This document shows positions 5,337 to 5,423 of a stretch of DNA of 5,423 bases, piece by piece; within the stretch, counting starts at the first letter, position 1, and each line of letters begins with the position of its first letter. The stretch covers positions 1-5,423 of the forward strand of contig CACYDE010000124.1 of assembly GCA_902773045.1 (NCBI GenBank), given 5' to 3'. This DNA comes from an uncultured Ruminococcus sp. (GTDB lineage: Bacteria > Bacillota > Clostridia > Oscillospirales > Acutalibacteraceae). The position numbers were made by a program, and so were the translations under genes. Below the pieces are notes generated by a model. It made no database searches and was not told the DNA's origin. It saw only the letters and a list, made by a program, of their open reading frames with translations.

Positions 5337-5423
5337 TTAAGGCAATACCGCACAGAGATTGTGCCGAAGATGCGCAGTAGATTTTTTCGTCAGAGTGCAT
5401 AAAACTGCCGCAGGAATACTGAC
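5337..5423. mobile_element. Element B, copy 2 (left end; cut by window edge)
   Basis: These 87 bases align without gaps to 1682-1768 of the complete copy, about 77 matches, most differences clustered in one stretch (around 5370-5390). The copy starts TTAAGGCAATACCGC, which matches the complement of the right end of copy 1 better than the left end of copy 1 does, so this copy preserves the ancestral edge. The window ends exactly where the inner GTACCCC inverted repeat would begin. Orientation is the same as copy 1. Confidence 0.85.

Noticed and set aside
5262..5337. AACGTAT repeats as a CRISPR-like array
   Set aside because: The repeated unit is only 7 bases with irregular spacing and no cas genes are present.
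1..5423. tRNA, rRNA or known riboswitch
   Set aside because: No cloverleaf, rRNA-like segment or recognisable riboswitch core was seen on either strand by eye.

Overview
The window looks like chromosomal DNA of an uncultured or gut/rumen-type Clostridia, most probably a Ruminococcus-like member of the Oscillospiraceae. Base composition is moderately AT-rich, Shine-Dalgarno sites are purine-rich, and the proteins are of Clostridial type: a MocR regulator, a Firmicute YolD/Y-family polymerase pair, and an XRE-AbrB fusion regulator. The taxonomic call is inference from protein style, not from a marker gene.

Layout, left to right: (1) 1-66, the right end of a short palindromic element (element A), cut by the window edge; (2) 67-311, a gene-free leader with a small hairpin and imperfect inverted repeats; (3) 312-1685 (+), a MocR/PdxR-type regulator with a GTG start; (4) 1682-1961, a complete 280-bp MITE-like element (element B) that fills the whole space between two convergent genes and contains both their stop codons; (5) 1958-2377 (-), a YolD-like protein; (6) 2388-3875 (-), a Y-family translesion DNA polymerase, cotranscribed upstream of yolD; (7) 3904-4050, a complete 147-bp element A; (8) 4051-4765 (+), an alpha/beta hydrolase that has lost its N-terminal part exactly at the element boundary; (9) 4783-5229 (+), an XRE-HTH plus AbrB/SpoVT regulator 17 nt behind the hydrolase; (10) 5337-5423, the left end of a second element B, cut by the window edge.

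The polymerase-yolD pair is a DNA-damage tolerance operon of a type common in Firmicutes. The hydrolase remnant and the XRE-AbrB gene were probably one transcription unit. The MocR gene has no visible target gene in the window.

The most interesting content is the repeats rather than a new protein system. Two unrelated families of short non-autonomous elements alternate (A-B-A-B). Both visible A copies have the same orientation, and so do both B copies. The ends of element A carry an outward TGCTATA sequence that becomes a perfect extended -10 (TGCTATAAT) at two of three junctions. One of these lies directly in front of the polymerase gene and places its start codon about 20 nt downstream of the expected transcript start. 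Two direct copies of A bracket mocR-B-yolD-polY and adjoin a decapitated hydrolase, which suggests that this block was inserted into, or recombined into, the hydrolase gene. I did not find convincing evidence of a wholly new protein system.
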